A stretch of 32,962 nt of DNA from Burkholderia singularis (GCF_900176645.1 NZ_FXAN01000085.1:1-32962), one strand, 5' to 3'; positions 7,242 through 15,897 are shown, numbered from the stretch's first letter. The notes: generated from the letters alone by a model not told the origin. Made by a program: numbers and translations.

Positions 7242-7892
7242 ATGATGAAGCGATTACGTTCTCTTCTTGGTTGTGCGTGCACCGCGCTCGCGGCGGTGCT
7301 CGTCGCGGGATGCGCATCGTCCAATCCGGTTGCGTCGCCTGCCGTATCTGTCTCGCACGATTCGGCGGCCGATGCCCGCCGCTACGACGAGCAATGGTTC
7401 GACGCCGCGCGTCTTGGCCGCGTCGACATTTTGCAGGCGCTCGTCAACGCGGGCTATCCGATTGACGCGACGACGCATGACGGCTATACCGCAGTGATTC
7501 TTGCCGCCTACCGCGATCAGCCCGCCGCGCTCGATTATCTGCTGCGCGCCGGTGCGAATCCTTGCGCCGGCGATCGTTACGGCAACACCGCGCTGATGGG
7601 CGCGCTTTTCAGGGGCCGGGAGGCGATCGCCGCGCAGTTGATCGATACGCGCTGCCCGATCGATCAGACGAACCATGCGGGGCAGACCGCGTTGTCATTC
7701 GCTGTGATGTTCGGCCGCCTCGATTGGCTGCCCCAGCTCGTCGCACGCGGCGCCGATCCGGACCACGTCGACGCGCTCGGCCACACGGTGCTGCAGACGG
7801 CGATCCTGCAAGGCAATATGGCCGCCGTGACGGCGCTCGAGAAAGTGGGGGCCACGCCGAATGCGGATATCACGCTGCGGTTGCATCCATAG
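7242..7892 (+). CDS. ankB: Ankyrin-repeat lipoprotein AnkB
   Basis: The product has 216 residues. ATG 7242 (or the next codon, 7245) starts a lipoprotein signal with a lipobox ending at C24 (LVAGC); the ribosome site is weak. The frame is open back to the katB stop, but that part is not signal-like. From about residue 50 there are four to five ankyrin repeats, e.g. 'DAARLGRVDILQALVNAG', 'DGYTAVILAAYRDQPA..YLLRAGA', 'YGNTALMGALFRGR' and 'GHTVLQTAILQGNMAAV'. Ankyrin repeats bind other proteins. In P. aeruginosa the linked AnkB supports full KatB activity in the periplasm, so the same job is inferred here. It lies 59 bases after katB with no terminator, so co-transcription is likely. Confidence 0.9.
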   Translation: MMKRLRSLLGCACTALAAVLVAGCASSNPVASPAVSVSHDSAADARRYDEQWFDAARLGRVDILQALVNAGYPIDATTHDGYTAVILAAYRDQPAALDYLLRAGANPCAGDRYGNTALMGALFRGREAIAAQLIDTRCPIDQTNHAGQTALSFAVMFGRLDWLPQLVARGADPDHVDALGHTVLQTAILQGNMAAVTALEKVGATPNADITLRLHP

Positions 7893-8269
7893 AGCGGGCT
7901 TGCGGCACGGGCGCTGGAAGTTCATGACGCGTCGTCATATCGTCAAGGCGCACGGTTTGCCGGCGTGTGCTCGATGATCGGGATGCGCCGGCGCAATCGG
8001 CGTGCGGTGTGGCGTGGCCGATGCCGATGGCGAGACAGGAACGGGTTGCAGAAGGAAAGGGGCGGCGAACGACGTTCGCACTTTGACGCACGGCGTGCAA
8101 TGCGTGGCACCGCGCATTCGACAACGGAAAATCCGGCGTCCGGTTCCGATACCTGCCGCGTGACGTGTGCTTTTTTCCGGCCGAGCGGTAAAGCGCGATA
8201 CTGTGTCGTCCGCATGGCGCATCGCGCCGTTTATCGTCCCCTTATCGATTCAATATTCGCCGATTCTCC
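7893..8269. other. Intergenic region after ankB
   Basis: 377 bases. The frames present are Arg-rich and lie across both strands without ribosome sites. No gene, terminator or repeat could be supported. Confidence 0.4.
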
Positions 8270-9433
8270 GTGACTGCTTTTTCCCTATTTCATTGGACCG
8301 ACGCGAACGGCGTCGAACATGCCGACCGTTGGCGCTCCGAAGCGGGTGTGCAACCGCCGCGCCGCGCCATCGTCGCCGACGACCGCACGAGCGCCGATGC
8401 CGCTTATCGGCTTGCATGCGAAGGCACGGCGCTCGTCTGGCAGGGCGATTTCCAGAATGCGCGGCAACTGCTGCAGGCGCTTGCGCGCCGGATTGATCGC
8501 AAGCCGCGCAAGCAGGCGGCAACCGGCATCGATGCGTTCAACCTGCATCGGCTCGCTCAAGCGCAACGCGCCCGCATACTCGGCATGCTGCTGATTCCGC
8601 TCGAGGCCGATTATTCGATGACATTGCGGCGCGCGCCGGATCTGAGGGCGGCGTGCGAAGACGCGTATGGCGCGCCGGACGGCGCACGTTCGGTCGCGTC
8701 GTTGCGCGAACTGCTGGGTATCGTCGGCTCGCACGAGTGGCGCAAGAAGGGCGTGCCGATCGCCGCGCTCGGCGGCGCGCGGATTCATCCGCACTACGGC
8801 GTGTTTTCGCCGGTGCGTGGCGAGTATGTCGAACTCGTCGCGCGTGCGCCGTTGCCGTCGAACGCGCTTGCGTTCGATATCGGCACGGGCACCGGCGTGA
8901 TCGCGGCGGTGCTCGCGTCGCGCGGCGTGCAGCGCGTCGTCGCGACCGATCAGGACCCGCGCGCGCTTGCCTGCGCGGCTGAGAATGTCGCGCGCCTGGG
9001 TTATGCGGCGCAGGTCGAGATCGTCAAAGCCGATTTGTTTCCAGCAGCAGATGCGCCGCATTCGAGTACGCGCGAACGTCAGGCCGCGCTGATCGTGTGC
9101 AATCCGCCGTGGGTGCCTGCGCGGCCAAGCTCGCCGCTCGAATACGCCGTCTACGACCCTGACAGCCGGATGCTGAAGGGCTTTCTTGCTGGGCTCGCCG
9201 CGCATCTGGCTCCGGGCGGCGAGGGGTGGTTGATCCTGTCGGATTTTGCCGAGCATTTGGGTTTGCGCACGCGCGACGAGCTGCTTGGCTGGATCGGCGC
9301 GGCGGGGCTGAGCGTCGCGGGGCGCGACGACGCAAAACCCGTGCATCCGAAGGCGTCGGACCCGAGCGATCCGCTGCATCGCGCGCGTGCCGCCGAGACG
9401 ACGTCGCTTTGGCGTCTCGTCGCACGCAATTGA
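8270..9433 (+). CDS. Class I SAM-dependent methyltransferase (PrmB/PrmC-like, NPPW motif)
   Basis: The product has 387 residues, starting with GTG 8270, as no earlier start is in frame. A roughly 190-residue N-terminal helical region precedes a Rossmann methyltransferase domain. SAM motif I is FDIGTGTGVIA (202-212) and motif IV is VCNPPW (277-281). NPP(Y/W) marks enzymes that methylate amide or ring nitrogens (glutamine in release factors or ribosomal protein L3, adenine, guanine). The final third carries 'LAPGGEGWLILSDFAEHLG'. The substrate cannot be told from the sequence. It differs from the true prmC at 20589-21437 in having the long N-terminal part. It sits about 120 bases upstream of a second, unrelated methyltransferase on the same strand. 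Confidence 0.85.
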   Translation: MTAFSLFHWTDANGVEHADRWRSEAGVQPPRRAIVADDRTSADAAYRLACEGTALVWQGDFQNARQLLQALARRIDRKPRKQAATGIDAFNLHRLAQAQRARILGMLLIPLEADYSMTLRRAPDLRAACEDAYGAPDGARSVASLRELLGIVGSHEWRKKGVPIAALGGARIHPHYGVFSPVRGEYVELVARAPLPSNALAFDIGTGTGVIAAVLASRGVQRVVATDQDPRALACAAENVARLGYAAQVEIVKADLFPAADAPHSSTRERQAALIVCNPPWVPARPSSPLEYAVYDPDSRMLKGFLAGLAAHLAPGGEGWLILSDFAEHLGLRTRDELLGWIGAAGLSVAGRDDAKPVHPKASDPSDPLHRARAAETTSLWRLVARN

Positions 9434-9556
9434 TGCGCGCGTGCGCCGGCCCGGGCGGCGCGCGCGGTTTTCGGTAAACTGTGCGCCTGACCCACGCACT
9501 CATACCGCGCCGCTGCTCGAGACGTCTCGTCCGGGCAGCGGACGGTTCGTTTCCCG

Positions 9557-10408
9557 ATGTCGACCAAGACTTACGAAATCCGTCCGGATCAATCGATCGA
9601 ACTGCTGAAGGAGCTGCACATCCTGACGCGCGACGGCAAGATGAATCAGGACAGCCGCCGCAAGCTGAAGCAGGTGTACCACCTGTTTCAGTTCATTGAG
9701 CCGCTGCTTGCCGAGGTCGAGTGCGACAAGGGGGGCGTGACGCTCGTCGATCACGGCGCGGGAAAGTCATATCTTGGTTTTATTTTGTATGACCTGTTCT
9801 TCAAGGCGAAGCCCGCCGATGCTTCGCATATCTATGGAATCGAGACACGCGAGCCGCTGGTCGCGCGTTCGATCGAGCTTGCCGCACGGCTTGGTTTTCG
9901 TGGGATGTCGTTTTTGAATCTGTCGGTGGCCGACTCGATCGTGTCGCCGCAATTGCCGCAAACGATCGATGTCGTCACCGCGCTGCACGCTTGCGATACC
10001 GCCACCGACGACGCGCTTCGCTTCGCGCTTGCCAAGCGCGCCCGGCATATCGTGCTTGTGCCGTGTTGTCAGGCGGAGGTGGCCGGCGTGCTGCGCAAGA
10101 ACAAGGGCAAATCGCTCGCGAATGCGTTGACCGAAGTGTGGCGGCATCCGCTGCATACGCGCGAGTTCGGCAGCCAGATCACCAACGTACTGCGCTGCCT
10201 GCAACTCGAGGCGCACGGCTATCAGGTCAGCGTGACGGAGCTTGTCGGCTGGGAGCACTCGATGAAAAACGAGCTGATCATCGCGCAATACAAGGATTTG
10301 CCGCGCCGCAAGCCAAGTGAGCGCTTGAACGAAATCCTCGATATGTTCGGCCTCGCGGAATTGCGCTCACGTTTCTTCGCCCCCGACGCTCAACCAGCGA
10401 ATGCGTGA
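9557..10408 (+). CDS. SAM-dependent methyltransferase, Methyltransf_32-like
   Basis: The product has 283 residues. The SAM-binding loop reads LVDHGAGKSYLGF (63-75), an acidic residue near 96 (GIETRE) could hold the ribose, and LHACDTATDDA (143-153) and VPCCQ (168-172) follow. HACDTATD plus PCCQ is the signature of the Methyltransf_32 / TRM13-GSTCD-like group, some of whose eukaryotic members modify tRNA. The substrate of the bacterial proteins is not known to me. Start ATG 9557 lacks a strong ribosome site, but the following residues look native. It ends 54 bases from the convergent DUF1415 gene. Confidence 0.85.
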   Translation: MSTKTYEIRPDQSIELLKELHILTRDGKMNQDSRRKLKQVYHLFQFIEPLLAEVECDKGGVTLVDHGAGKSYLGFILYDLFFKAKPADASHIYGIETREPLVARSIELAARLGFRGMSFLNLSVADSIVSPQLPQTIDVVTALHACDTATDDALRFALAKRARHIVLVPCCQAEVAGVLRKNKGKSLANALTEVWRHPLHTREFGSQITNVLRCLQLEAHGYQVSVTELVGWEHSMKNELIIAQYKDLPRRKPSERLNEILDMFGLAELRSRFFAPDAQPANA

Positions 10409-10462
10409 GCCGCAGTGCGATGGGCTCAGCGCCGTTCGGCGCACGTGCGGCGTTGCTTCGGA

Positions 10463-11071
10463 TTATGTCGTTTCGCTGCCGCCGTGGGCGTGGTCTTGCT
10501 GGTCTTCGCCGCCGTCGCGTTGCGCGATCCACTCGCGCCAGCCGGCATGGCCAAGGCGGCGTAACGTCGCCTGATTGCGCTCGTAGATGACAGCCGCGTC
10601 CGCAAACGCGTCGACGGCCCGTTCGATGCTTGCCTCGCGCAGCAGATGCAGGATCGGATACGGCGAGCGGTTCGTATAGTTCTCGATGTCGTCCGGCTCG
10701 GTGCCTTCGAATTGGTAGCGCGGATGGAAGCTCGCAATCTGCAGCGTTCCATCGAGCCGCAGTTGCCGCAGCAGGCGATCGGCGAACCCGAGCGCATCGT
10801 TGTAGTCGACGAAATCGTCGAACGTATCCGGAAAGATCACGAGCGTCGTATCGATTTCGTCCGGGTCGACCGCCTCGAGCAGCCGCAGCTCGCTTTCGAG
10901 ATCGGCGAGCGCCGCTTCGAGCGAGGCCGCATGGCTGACTGCATAACGGATCTGCTGTTTTACATGAACGCTTTTGGCGAACGGGCACAGATTGAGTCCG
11001 ATCACCGCGCGCGTCAGCCAATGGCGGGTGGCCGCGAGAATGTCGGCATCGGTTCGGGCAGCGTCGGTCAT
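10463..11071 (-). CDS. DUF1415 family protein
   Basis: The product has 202 residues from ATG 11071. The open frame extends far upstream on this strand, but that part overlaps tetR in another frame and is Arg-rich shadow. The motif VIGLNLCPFAK (C29) near the N-terminus and 'FPDTFDDFVDYNDAL' and 'FHPRYQFEG..PDDIENYTNRSPYPILHLLRE' in the middle are typical of DUF1415. The function of this family is unknown. The conserved Cys and His might bind a metal, but this is a guess. The C-terminal 20 residues are Gly/His/Asp-rich and probably disordered. No Shine-Dalgarno is evident. Confidence 0.85.
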   Translation of the reverse strand: MTDAARTDADILAATRHWLTRAVIGLNLCPFAKSVHVKQQIRYAVSHAASLEAALADLESELRLLEAVDPDEIDTTLVIFPDTFDDFVDYNDALGFADRLLRQLRLDGTLQIASFHPRYQFEGTEPDDIENYTNRSPYPILHLLREASIERAVDAFADAAVIYERNQATLRRLGHAGWREWIAQRDGGEDQQDHAHGGSETT

Positions 11072-11139
11072 GATCAAAGCGGCGTAGCGGTCAAGCCGCG
11101 ATTGTAGCGGGGCGCGGCGGGCGCGCCATGTGCCGTTTG

Positions 11140-11766
11140 CTATGCGCAGGCCGCCTCTATCAACTGGCGCGCCATGCGCGGCGCGTGGCCGATCGGGTTT
11201 GCCTGCCGCTGATAGGTCTGGCTCGCCGCGTAGATTCCTTCGATCAGCAGCGCCAGTGCGTCGGCGAGCGCCTTGGGTTCGCGCGCGCCCGCCGCTTGCG
11301 CGAGTGCGACGAGTCGTGCCATCAGCCGGGTCTTGTTGTCGGCGACCGCGACGCGCGCCGGATGATCGAGTTCCGGAAATTCGACGGCGACGTTGACGAA
11401 CGGGCAGCCGCGATAGCCGGGCTCGAGCGCGCGCTGCGCGAGATCGTCGAAATACTGAATGAGTTGCGCTTTCGGATCGCCCGGATGTTTGGCGATGCTT
11501 TCGTCGAGGCGTCCGAAAAAACACGCGTCCATCTGCTCGAGATAGGCGAGCACCAGTTCGTCCTTCGACGCGAACTGCCGGTACAGGCTCATCTTGTTGA
11601 CGCCGGCACGCTCGACGACTGCTTCGATGCCGACTGCGCGAATCCCTTCCTGATAGAACAGCTCTTGCGCTGCGCGCAGCAGATGCTGCTGCGCCAGAGT
11701 TCCCGCAACCTGAGCGCTGCGACGGGGCCGGCGCGCTGTTGAGGGCTTGGCGGCGATGGTGCTCAT
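11140..11766 (-). CDS. TetR/AcrR-family transcriptional repressor
   Basis: The product has 208 residues. After a basic N-terminal arm (1-20), the TetR DNA-binding domain runs from about 25 to 75. Its helix-turn-helix contains 'GIEAVVERAGVNKMSLYRQF' (46-65), followed by 'SKDELVLAYL'. The C-terminal helical domain would bind the inducer; a Cys sits in GYRGCPFVN. It is divergent from an MFS transporter gene, and two 16-bp palindromes between them (11802-11817 and 11836-11851) are the expected operators. It most likely represses the transporter and itself until a ligand, perhaps a transported compound, is bound. The ligand is unknown. Confidence 0.92.
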   Translation of the reverse strand: MSTIAAKPSTARRPRRSAQVAGTLAQQHLLRAAQELFYQEGIRAVGIEAVVERAGVNKMSLYRQFASKDELVLAYLEQMDACFFGRLDESIAKHPGDPKAQLIQYFDDLAQRALEPGYRGCPFVNVAVEFPELDHPARVAVADNKTRLMARLVALAQAAGAREPKALADALALLIEGIYAASQTYQRQANPIGHAPRMARQLIEAACA

Positions 11767-11794
11767 CAGTGATTCCGATTTCGAAATGGATCGC

Positions 11795-11823
11795 TTGACA
11801 TGTTACCGATCGGTCACTAGGAT
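11795..11823 (+). promoter_or_regulatory. Promoter of the MFS gene with TetR operator 1 in the spacer
   Basis: TTGACA (11795-11800), exactly 17 bases and TAGGAT (11818-11823) form a good sigma70 promoter. The spacer ends in the palindrome GTTACCGATCGGTCAC (11802-11817), so a bound TetR dimer would block RNA polymerase. Confidence 0.7.
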
Positions 11824-11835
11824 TGCAACGAATTT

Positions 11836-11851
11836 GTGACCGGTCGGTAAC
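11836..11851. promoter_or_regulatory. TetR operator 2
   Basis: GTGACCGGTCGGTAAC is a palindrome that is also, with one change, the reverse complement of operator 1. The two centres are 34 bp apart, about three helical turns. It lies just past the likely transcription start of the MFS gene. Confidence 0.7.
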
Positions 11852-11928
11852 AAGAGTCGGCGCATCTTTCCTCTCAACTGCCGACGGGCTCATCGAGGCC
11901 GGCCTGTCGGCCCCAGGAGCGATTCGAC

Positions 11929-13227
11929 ATGAATTGGGCGGCAGGCAGGATACGCGGGCGTTTCCATTACGGTTGGCTCGCGGCGGCGGTGGTATTTCTG
12001 GTTCTGCTCGCGGCGGCGGGCACGCGCGCGTCGCCGAGCGTGCTGATGGTGCCGCTCGAACGGGAACTCGGCTGGAGCCGCGCGACGATCTCGCTGGCCA
12101 TCTCGGTGAATATCGCGCTTTACGGGCTCACTGGGCCGTTCGCGGCGGCCGCGATGCAGCGCTTCGGCGTGCGGCCGACGATCCTCGGCGCGCTCGGCGT
12201 GATGGGCGTGGGGGTTGCGCTGTCGTCGATGATGACGGCGACGTGGCAGATGGTGCTGGTCTGGGGTGTGATGGTTGGCGGTGCGACGGGCATCGCGGCG
12301 CTGACGTTGGCGGCGACGTTCGTCAACCGTTGGTTCGTCGCGCGCCGCGGCCTGGTGATGGGCGTGCTGACCGCGAGTTCAGCAACGGGGCAACTCGTTT
12401 TCCTGCCGCTGCTCGCGTCAATTGCGCAGCGGCATGGCTGGCGGCCGGTCGTGCTGACGGTTGCGGCGGCAATCGCGATCGTGGTGCCGCTGGTCGCGCT
12501 GCTGCTGCCGGAGCGGCCGGCCGACGTCGGGCTGCGTCCTTATGGCGAGCCGCCCGACGCAGGCCGCACCGGCGCCGCGGCCATGCAAAACCCGCTTGCG
12601 GTTGCGCTGGGCACGCTCGTATCGGCTGCGAAGACGCGCGATTTCTGGCTGCTGTTTTTCAGCTTCTTCATCTGCGGCGCGAGCACGAACGGCTATGTCG
12701 GCACGCATTTGATCGCGATGTGCAGCGATTACGGGATGACCGAAGTGCAGGGCGCGTCGCTGCTCGCGACGATGGGCGTGTTCGATTTGATCGGCACGAC
12801 GCTGTCCGGCTGGCTGTCCGATCGCTATGACAGCCGCCTGCTGTTGTTCTGCTACTACGGGCTGCGCGGTTTGTCGCTGATTTATCTGCCGCACGCGTTC
12901 GGCATCGATTTCTTTGGATTGCCGCTCTTCGCGATGTTTTACGGGCTCGACTGGATCGCGACGGTGCCGCCCACCGTGCGTCTGACGACCGACGCATACG
13001 GCAAGGATGCCGCGCCCGTCGTGTTCGGCTGGATCGTGGCCGGCCATCAGCTCGGCGCCGCATTTGCCGCGTTGGGCGCGGGCATGCTGCGCGCGAGCCT
13101 CGGCACGTACACGGTTGCGTCGATGATCTCGGGCGGGCTTTGCCTCGCTGGCGCGTTGATCGTGCTACGGATCGGCCGCGGATCGGCGCGCCGCCGCGGG
13201 GTGGAAGTGTCGGCGAGCGCGGCTTGA
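11929..13227 (+). CDS. Major facilitator superfamily (MFS) transporter
   Basis: The product has 432 residues, with AGGAG 10 bases before the ATG. About twelve hydrophobic helices are seen in two halves, separated by a hydrophilic loop near residues 195-220 (PERPADVGLRPYGEPP). After TM1 comes 'GTRASPSVLMVPLERELGWSR', typical of the oxalate/monocarboxylate-like (OFA and MCT) MFS group. After TM8 a 'GWLSDRYDSRLLLF' loop matches the conserved MFS motif A repeat. The substrate cannot be assigned; small organic acids are usual for this group. Expression is expected to be released when the divergent TetR protein binds its ligand. Confidence 0.9.
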   Translation: MNWAAGRIRGRFHYGWLAAAVVFLVLLAAAGTRASPSVLMVPLERELGWSRATISLAISVNIALYGLTGPFAAAAMQRFGVRPTILGALGVMGVGVALSSMMTATWQMVLVWGVMVGGATGIAALTLAATFVNRWFVARRGLVMGVLTASSATGQLVFLPLLASIAQRHGWRPVVLTVAAAIAIVVPLVALLLPERPADVGLRPYGEPPDAGRTGAAAMQNPLAVALGTLVSAAKTRDFWLLFFSFFICGASTNGYVGTHLIAMCSDYGMTEVQGASLLATMGVFDLIGTTLSGWLSDRYDSRLLLFCYYGLRGLSLIYLPHAFGIDFFGLPLFAMFYGLDWIATVPPTVRLTTDAYGKDAAPVVFGWIVAGHQLGAAFAALGAGMLRASLGTYTVASMISGGLCLAGALIVLRIGRGSARRRGVEVSASAA

Positions 13228-13615
13228 CGGGATCGGGCGCGCTCGCTTGGCGGACCCGAGGGCGGCTGCGCCGATCGAGCCGCGGCAGCGATCCTGACGG
13301 GCGCGCAATGTGCGAGCGCCGTAATGGGCAAGCGGCAGAGCCTGGGTCGGCTCGCGAGGCACGCGGCCCGCACTAAAGGCGCCGGATGTGAACCATCGAA
13401 GGTTTTGTGCGGCTGAGCGCCAGGCTGCACACGGCAAAGAGGGGGAGCACGGGGCGCAAAGCCGAAGGCTGGCGCGGGCTCCGACGCCCGCTTCGCTCCT
13501 TTGCGCGCCGGGCGATTTGCTTTCGCGTGCAATATGCGGCAAGTTACACGACAAGCGGTTATGCTGGCGTTTCTTTTTCGGGCGATCGAGCCCTGTTCTA
13601 TTGGAGAGGAAACGC
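13228..13615. other. Intergenic region with a nested hairpin
   Basis: 388 bases without a supported gene. Nested complementary segments fold a 53-base element: 13454-13461 with 13499-13506 (8 bp), 13463-13467 with 13491-13495 (5 bp), and an inner GGGC/GCCC stem at about 13476-13489. It is not followed by a T-run. The promoter of the nitroreductase gene should lie in the AT-richer part near 13530-13600. Confidence 0.35.
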
Positions 13616-14221
13616 ATGTCAGATAAACCCGCTCCCACTTCCGTTTCGATCCACGAATTGATCGCAGGCCGCTGGAGCCCGCGCGCGTATTCAAACGAGC
13701 CCGTCAGCGCCGAGCATCTGCATGCGGTGCTCGAGGCGGCGCGCTGGGCGCCGTCGGGCTACAACGCGCAGCCGTGGCGCTTCGTCGTGTTCGAGCGCAG
13801 CCGGGACGAAGCCGCGTTCAAGCGCGCGTTCGCGACGCTGGTGCCGTTCAATCAGGGCTGGACCGCGCCGGTGCCCGTGCTGATCGCGGTAACCGCCCGC
13901 AAGCTGAATACGAAGGGCGAGCCCAACCCCACGGCTGCCTACGATGCGGGCGCGGCGGCGTTGTCGCTCGTGCTTCAGGCGCATGCGCTCGGCCTCGCCG
14001 CGCATCAGATGAGCGGTTTCGACACGAAGGCATTTCGCGACGCATTCGAGATTCCGGCCGATATCGAGATTCTCGCGATCATCTCGCTTGGCCACTACGG
14101 CGATGCCGACAAGCTCGACCCGGTGCTGCGTGAGCGCGAGCGTGCGCCGCGCACGCGTCATGCGATTGGAGAGATCGTCTACGCCGACGCGTGGCAGAAA
14201 CCGTTTTCGACGGCGGCGTGA
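13616..14221 (+). CDS. Nitroreductase-family flavoprotein
   Basis: The product has 201 residues from ATG 13616, which has GGAGAGGA 5 bases upstream; the longer open frame before it is not conserved in character. Near the N-terminus 'GRWSPRAYSNEPVS' provides the FMN-phosphate-binding Arg pair, and 'ARWAPSGYNAQPWRFVV' is the classic nitroreductase motif. Later 'YDAGAAALSLVLQAHALGLAAHQMSGFD' and 'EILAIISLGHYG' complete the fold. Family enzymes use NAD(P)H and FMN to reduce nitro groups, quinones or other electron acceptors in the cytoplasm. The natural substrate is unknown. It appears to be a single-gene unit. Confidence 0.9.
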   Translation: MSDKPAPTSVSIHELIAGRWSPRAYSNEPVSAEHLHAVLEAARWAPSGYNAQPWRFVVFERSRDEAAFKRAFATLVPFNQGWTAPVPVLIAVTARKLNTKGEPNPTAAYDAGAAALSLVLQAHALGLAAHQMSGFDTKAFRDAFEIPADIEILAIISLGHYGDADKLDPVLRERERAPRTRHAIGEIVYADAWQKPFSTAA

Positions 14222-14637
14222 CGGGGCGCGGCGGGCGGGCCGCGTGCGCCGTGACGAGGGCCGTGCCCGCTGTGCGTGGGCCGGGCGGCCAGACGGCGCC
14301 CGGCTTGGCCGGTGGGCTCGTCAGCCGCAGTGTCGGTGAGGCGGGCGCAGTTCACGCCGGCGCGTGATTGTCCACCGAACAGGTGGATCGCGCCGGTTCT
14401 TTGTCACTGATGGCTCGGGGCGTCGATTCGCCGGCTATCGGGGTTGTGACGCGCCGACTGCCGCACTGTCCCGCCTTGATCGGCCCCTTTTATTCACCGT
14501 CGCGCGTTCCGGCCAACTGTTCCAAAACCGTTTTCCGCCCAATTCCCCGCCGGCCGGCACCCGATTGTGACGCAGGACCGTTTCGTGATAAAAAGCCGGT
14601 CCTCCCTTTTTTGCCCCGCCTGTCGGCGGCCCGCCCG
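14222..14637. other. Intergenic region before the Hsp70-like gene
   Basis: 416 bases. The frame of the next gene stays open back to 14368, but the added residues do not resemble an Hsp70 N-terminus. A small 6-bp hairpin (14371-14376 with 14382-14387) is seen without a T-run. Nothing else can be supported. Confidence 0.35.
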
Positions 14638-15897
14638 ATGACTTATTGCGCGATCGATTTTGGCACGTCCAATTCCGCCGTCGCGTTGCCGCGCGCCGGC
14701 ACCGCGGGCGGCATGCAGCTTGTGCCCGTCGAAGGCGAGCAATTGACGCTGCCCACCGCGATCTTCTTCAATACCGACGAAGGCGTCCGCGACTACGGCC
14801 GCGCGGCGCTCGCGTCTTACATCGACGGCTTCGAAGGCCGCTTGATGCGCTCAATGAAGAGCATCCTCGGCTCGCCGCTCGCCCAAACCACGACCGATCT
14901 CGGCGACGGCTCCGCGATCGCCTATACGGACGTGATCGCACTGTTTCTGTTGCATCTGAAGCAAAAGGCGCAAGCCTGCGCGGGTAGCGAGATCGGCCGC
15001 GCCGTGCTCGGCCGCCCGGTGTTCTTCGTCGACGACGATCCGCGCGCCGACCGCCTCGCGCAGCAGCAGCTCGAATCGGCCGCGCGGGCGGTGGGGTTCG
15101 CGGACGTCGAGTTTCAATACGAGCCGATTGCCGCCGCGTTCGACTACGAATCGCGGCAGCAGTCCGAGCGGCTCGTGCTCGTCGCGGATATCGGCGGCGG
15201 CACGTCGGATTTCTCGCTGGTGCGCGTCGGCCCGCAGCGCATGCGCCGGCTCGAGCGCAAGGACGACGTGCTTGCGCACCACGGCGTGCATGTCGCGGGC
15301 ACCGATTACGACCGGCGCGTCGAACTGTCGGCGATCCTGCCCGAGTTCGGCTACCGCGCGCTCGATCCGGAAGGCCGCGAGCTGCCGAACCGCATTTACT
15401 TCGATCTGGCGACCTGGCACCTGATCAATACGGTCTATACGCCGAAGCGCGTGGGCGAACTCAAGCTGATGAAGCATCTGTATACAGACGTGCGTCACTT
15501 CGAGCGGCTGTTGCGCGTCGTCGAGCACCGGCTCGGCCATGCGCTTGCCGCGCGCGCGGAGGAGGCGAAGATCGGCGTGTCGACGGGCGGCGAGACGACC
15601 ATCGATTTGAACGATGTCGACGAAGACCTGCAGATCGCGTTCGACGCCGAGCAGCTCGTCGATGCGAGCCGCGACGAAACCGCGCGCATCGTCGATGCAG
15701 CGCGCGAGACGGTGCGGCTTGCGGGCGTGGCGCCGCGCGAGGTCGGCGCGCTGTATTTCACTGGCGGCTCCACGGGGCTGGCGTTTCTGTCGGGCGCGCT
15801 CGCGGCGGCATTCCCGGATGCGCAGCCGGTGCACGGCGATCGTCTGGCGAGCGTTGCAACGGGGCTCGGGATTCATGCGCAACGCGTATTTGGCTGA
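14638..15897 (+). CDS. Hsp70-family ATPase, YegD-like
   Basis: The product has 419 residues from ATG 14638, where the actin/Hsp70 phosphate-1 motif begins at once (CAIDFGTSNSAVAL, 4-17). Other nucleotide-binding parts are EPIAAAF (162-168), phosphate-2 VADIGGGTSDFSL (182-194) and a late 'YFTGGSTGLAFL' adenosine motif. The length (about 420-450) and the lack of a DnaK substrate-binding domain match YegD, an Hsp70 relative of unclear function. It should bind and hydrolyse ATP in the cytoplasm. Any chaperone role and partner are unknown. No clear ribosome site precedes the ATG, but earlier starts give no conserved sequence. Confidence 0.88.
   Translation: MTYCAIDFGTSNSAVALPRAGTAGGMQLVPVEGEQLTLPTAIFFNTDEGVRDYGRAALASYIDGFEGRLMRSMKSILGSPLAQTTTDLGDGSAIAYTDVIALFLLHLKQKAQACAGSEIGRAVLGRPVFFVDDDPRADRLAQQQLESAARAVGFADVEFQYEPIAAAFDYESRQQSERLVLVADIGGGTSDFSLVRVGPQRMRRLERKDDVLAHHGVHVAGTDYDRRVELSAILPEFGYRALDPEGRELPNRIYFDLATWHLINTVYTPKRVGELKLMKHLYTDVRHFERLLRVVEHRLGHALAARAEEAKIGVSTGGETTIDLNDVDEDLQIAFDAEQLVDASRDETARIVDAARETVRLAGVAPREVGALYFTGGSTGLAFLSGALAAAFPDAQPVHGDRLASVATGLGIHAQRVFG

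Noticed and set aside
8285..9499. 404-codon minus-strand frame opposite the NPPW methyltransferase
   Set aside because: Arg/His-rich antisense shadow; the sense strand has SAM motifs.
11072..11893. Long N-terminal extension of the DUF1415 frame
   Set aside because: It overlaps tetR in another frame on the same strand and is low-complexity Arg/Ser/Ala; DUF1415 similarity begins at ATG 11071.
14371..14387. TCCACC/GGTGGA hairpin as a terminator
   Set aside because: Only 6 bp and no T-run follows.
14368..14637. 90-residue N-terminal extension of the Hsp70-like protein
   Set aside because: The actin-fold phosphate-1 strand normally lies within the first 20 residues, which is so only from ATG 14638.
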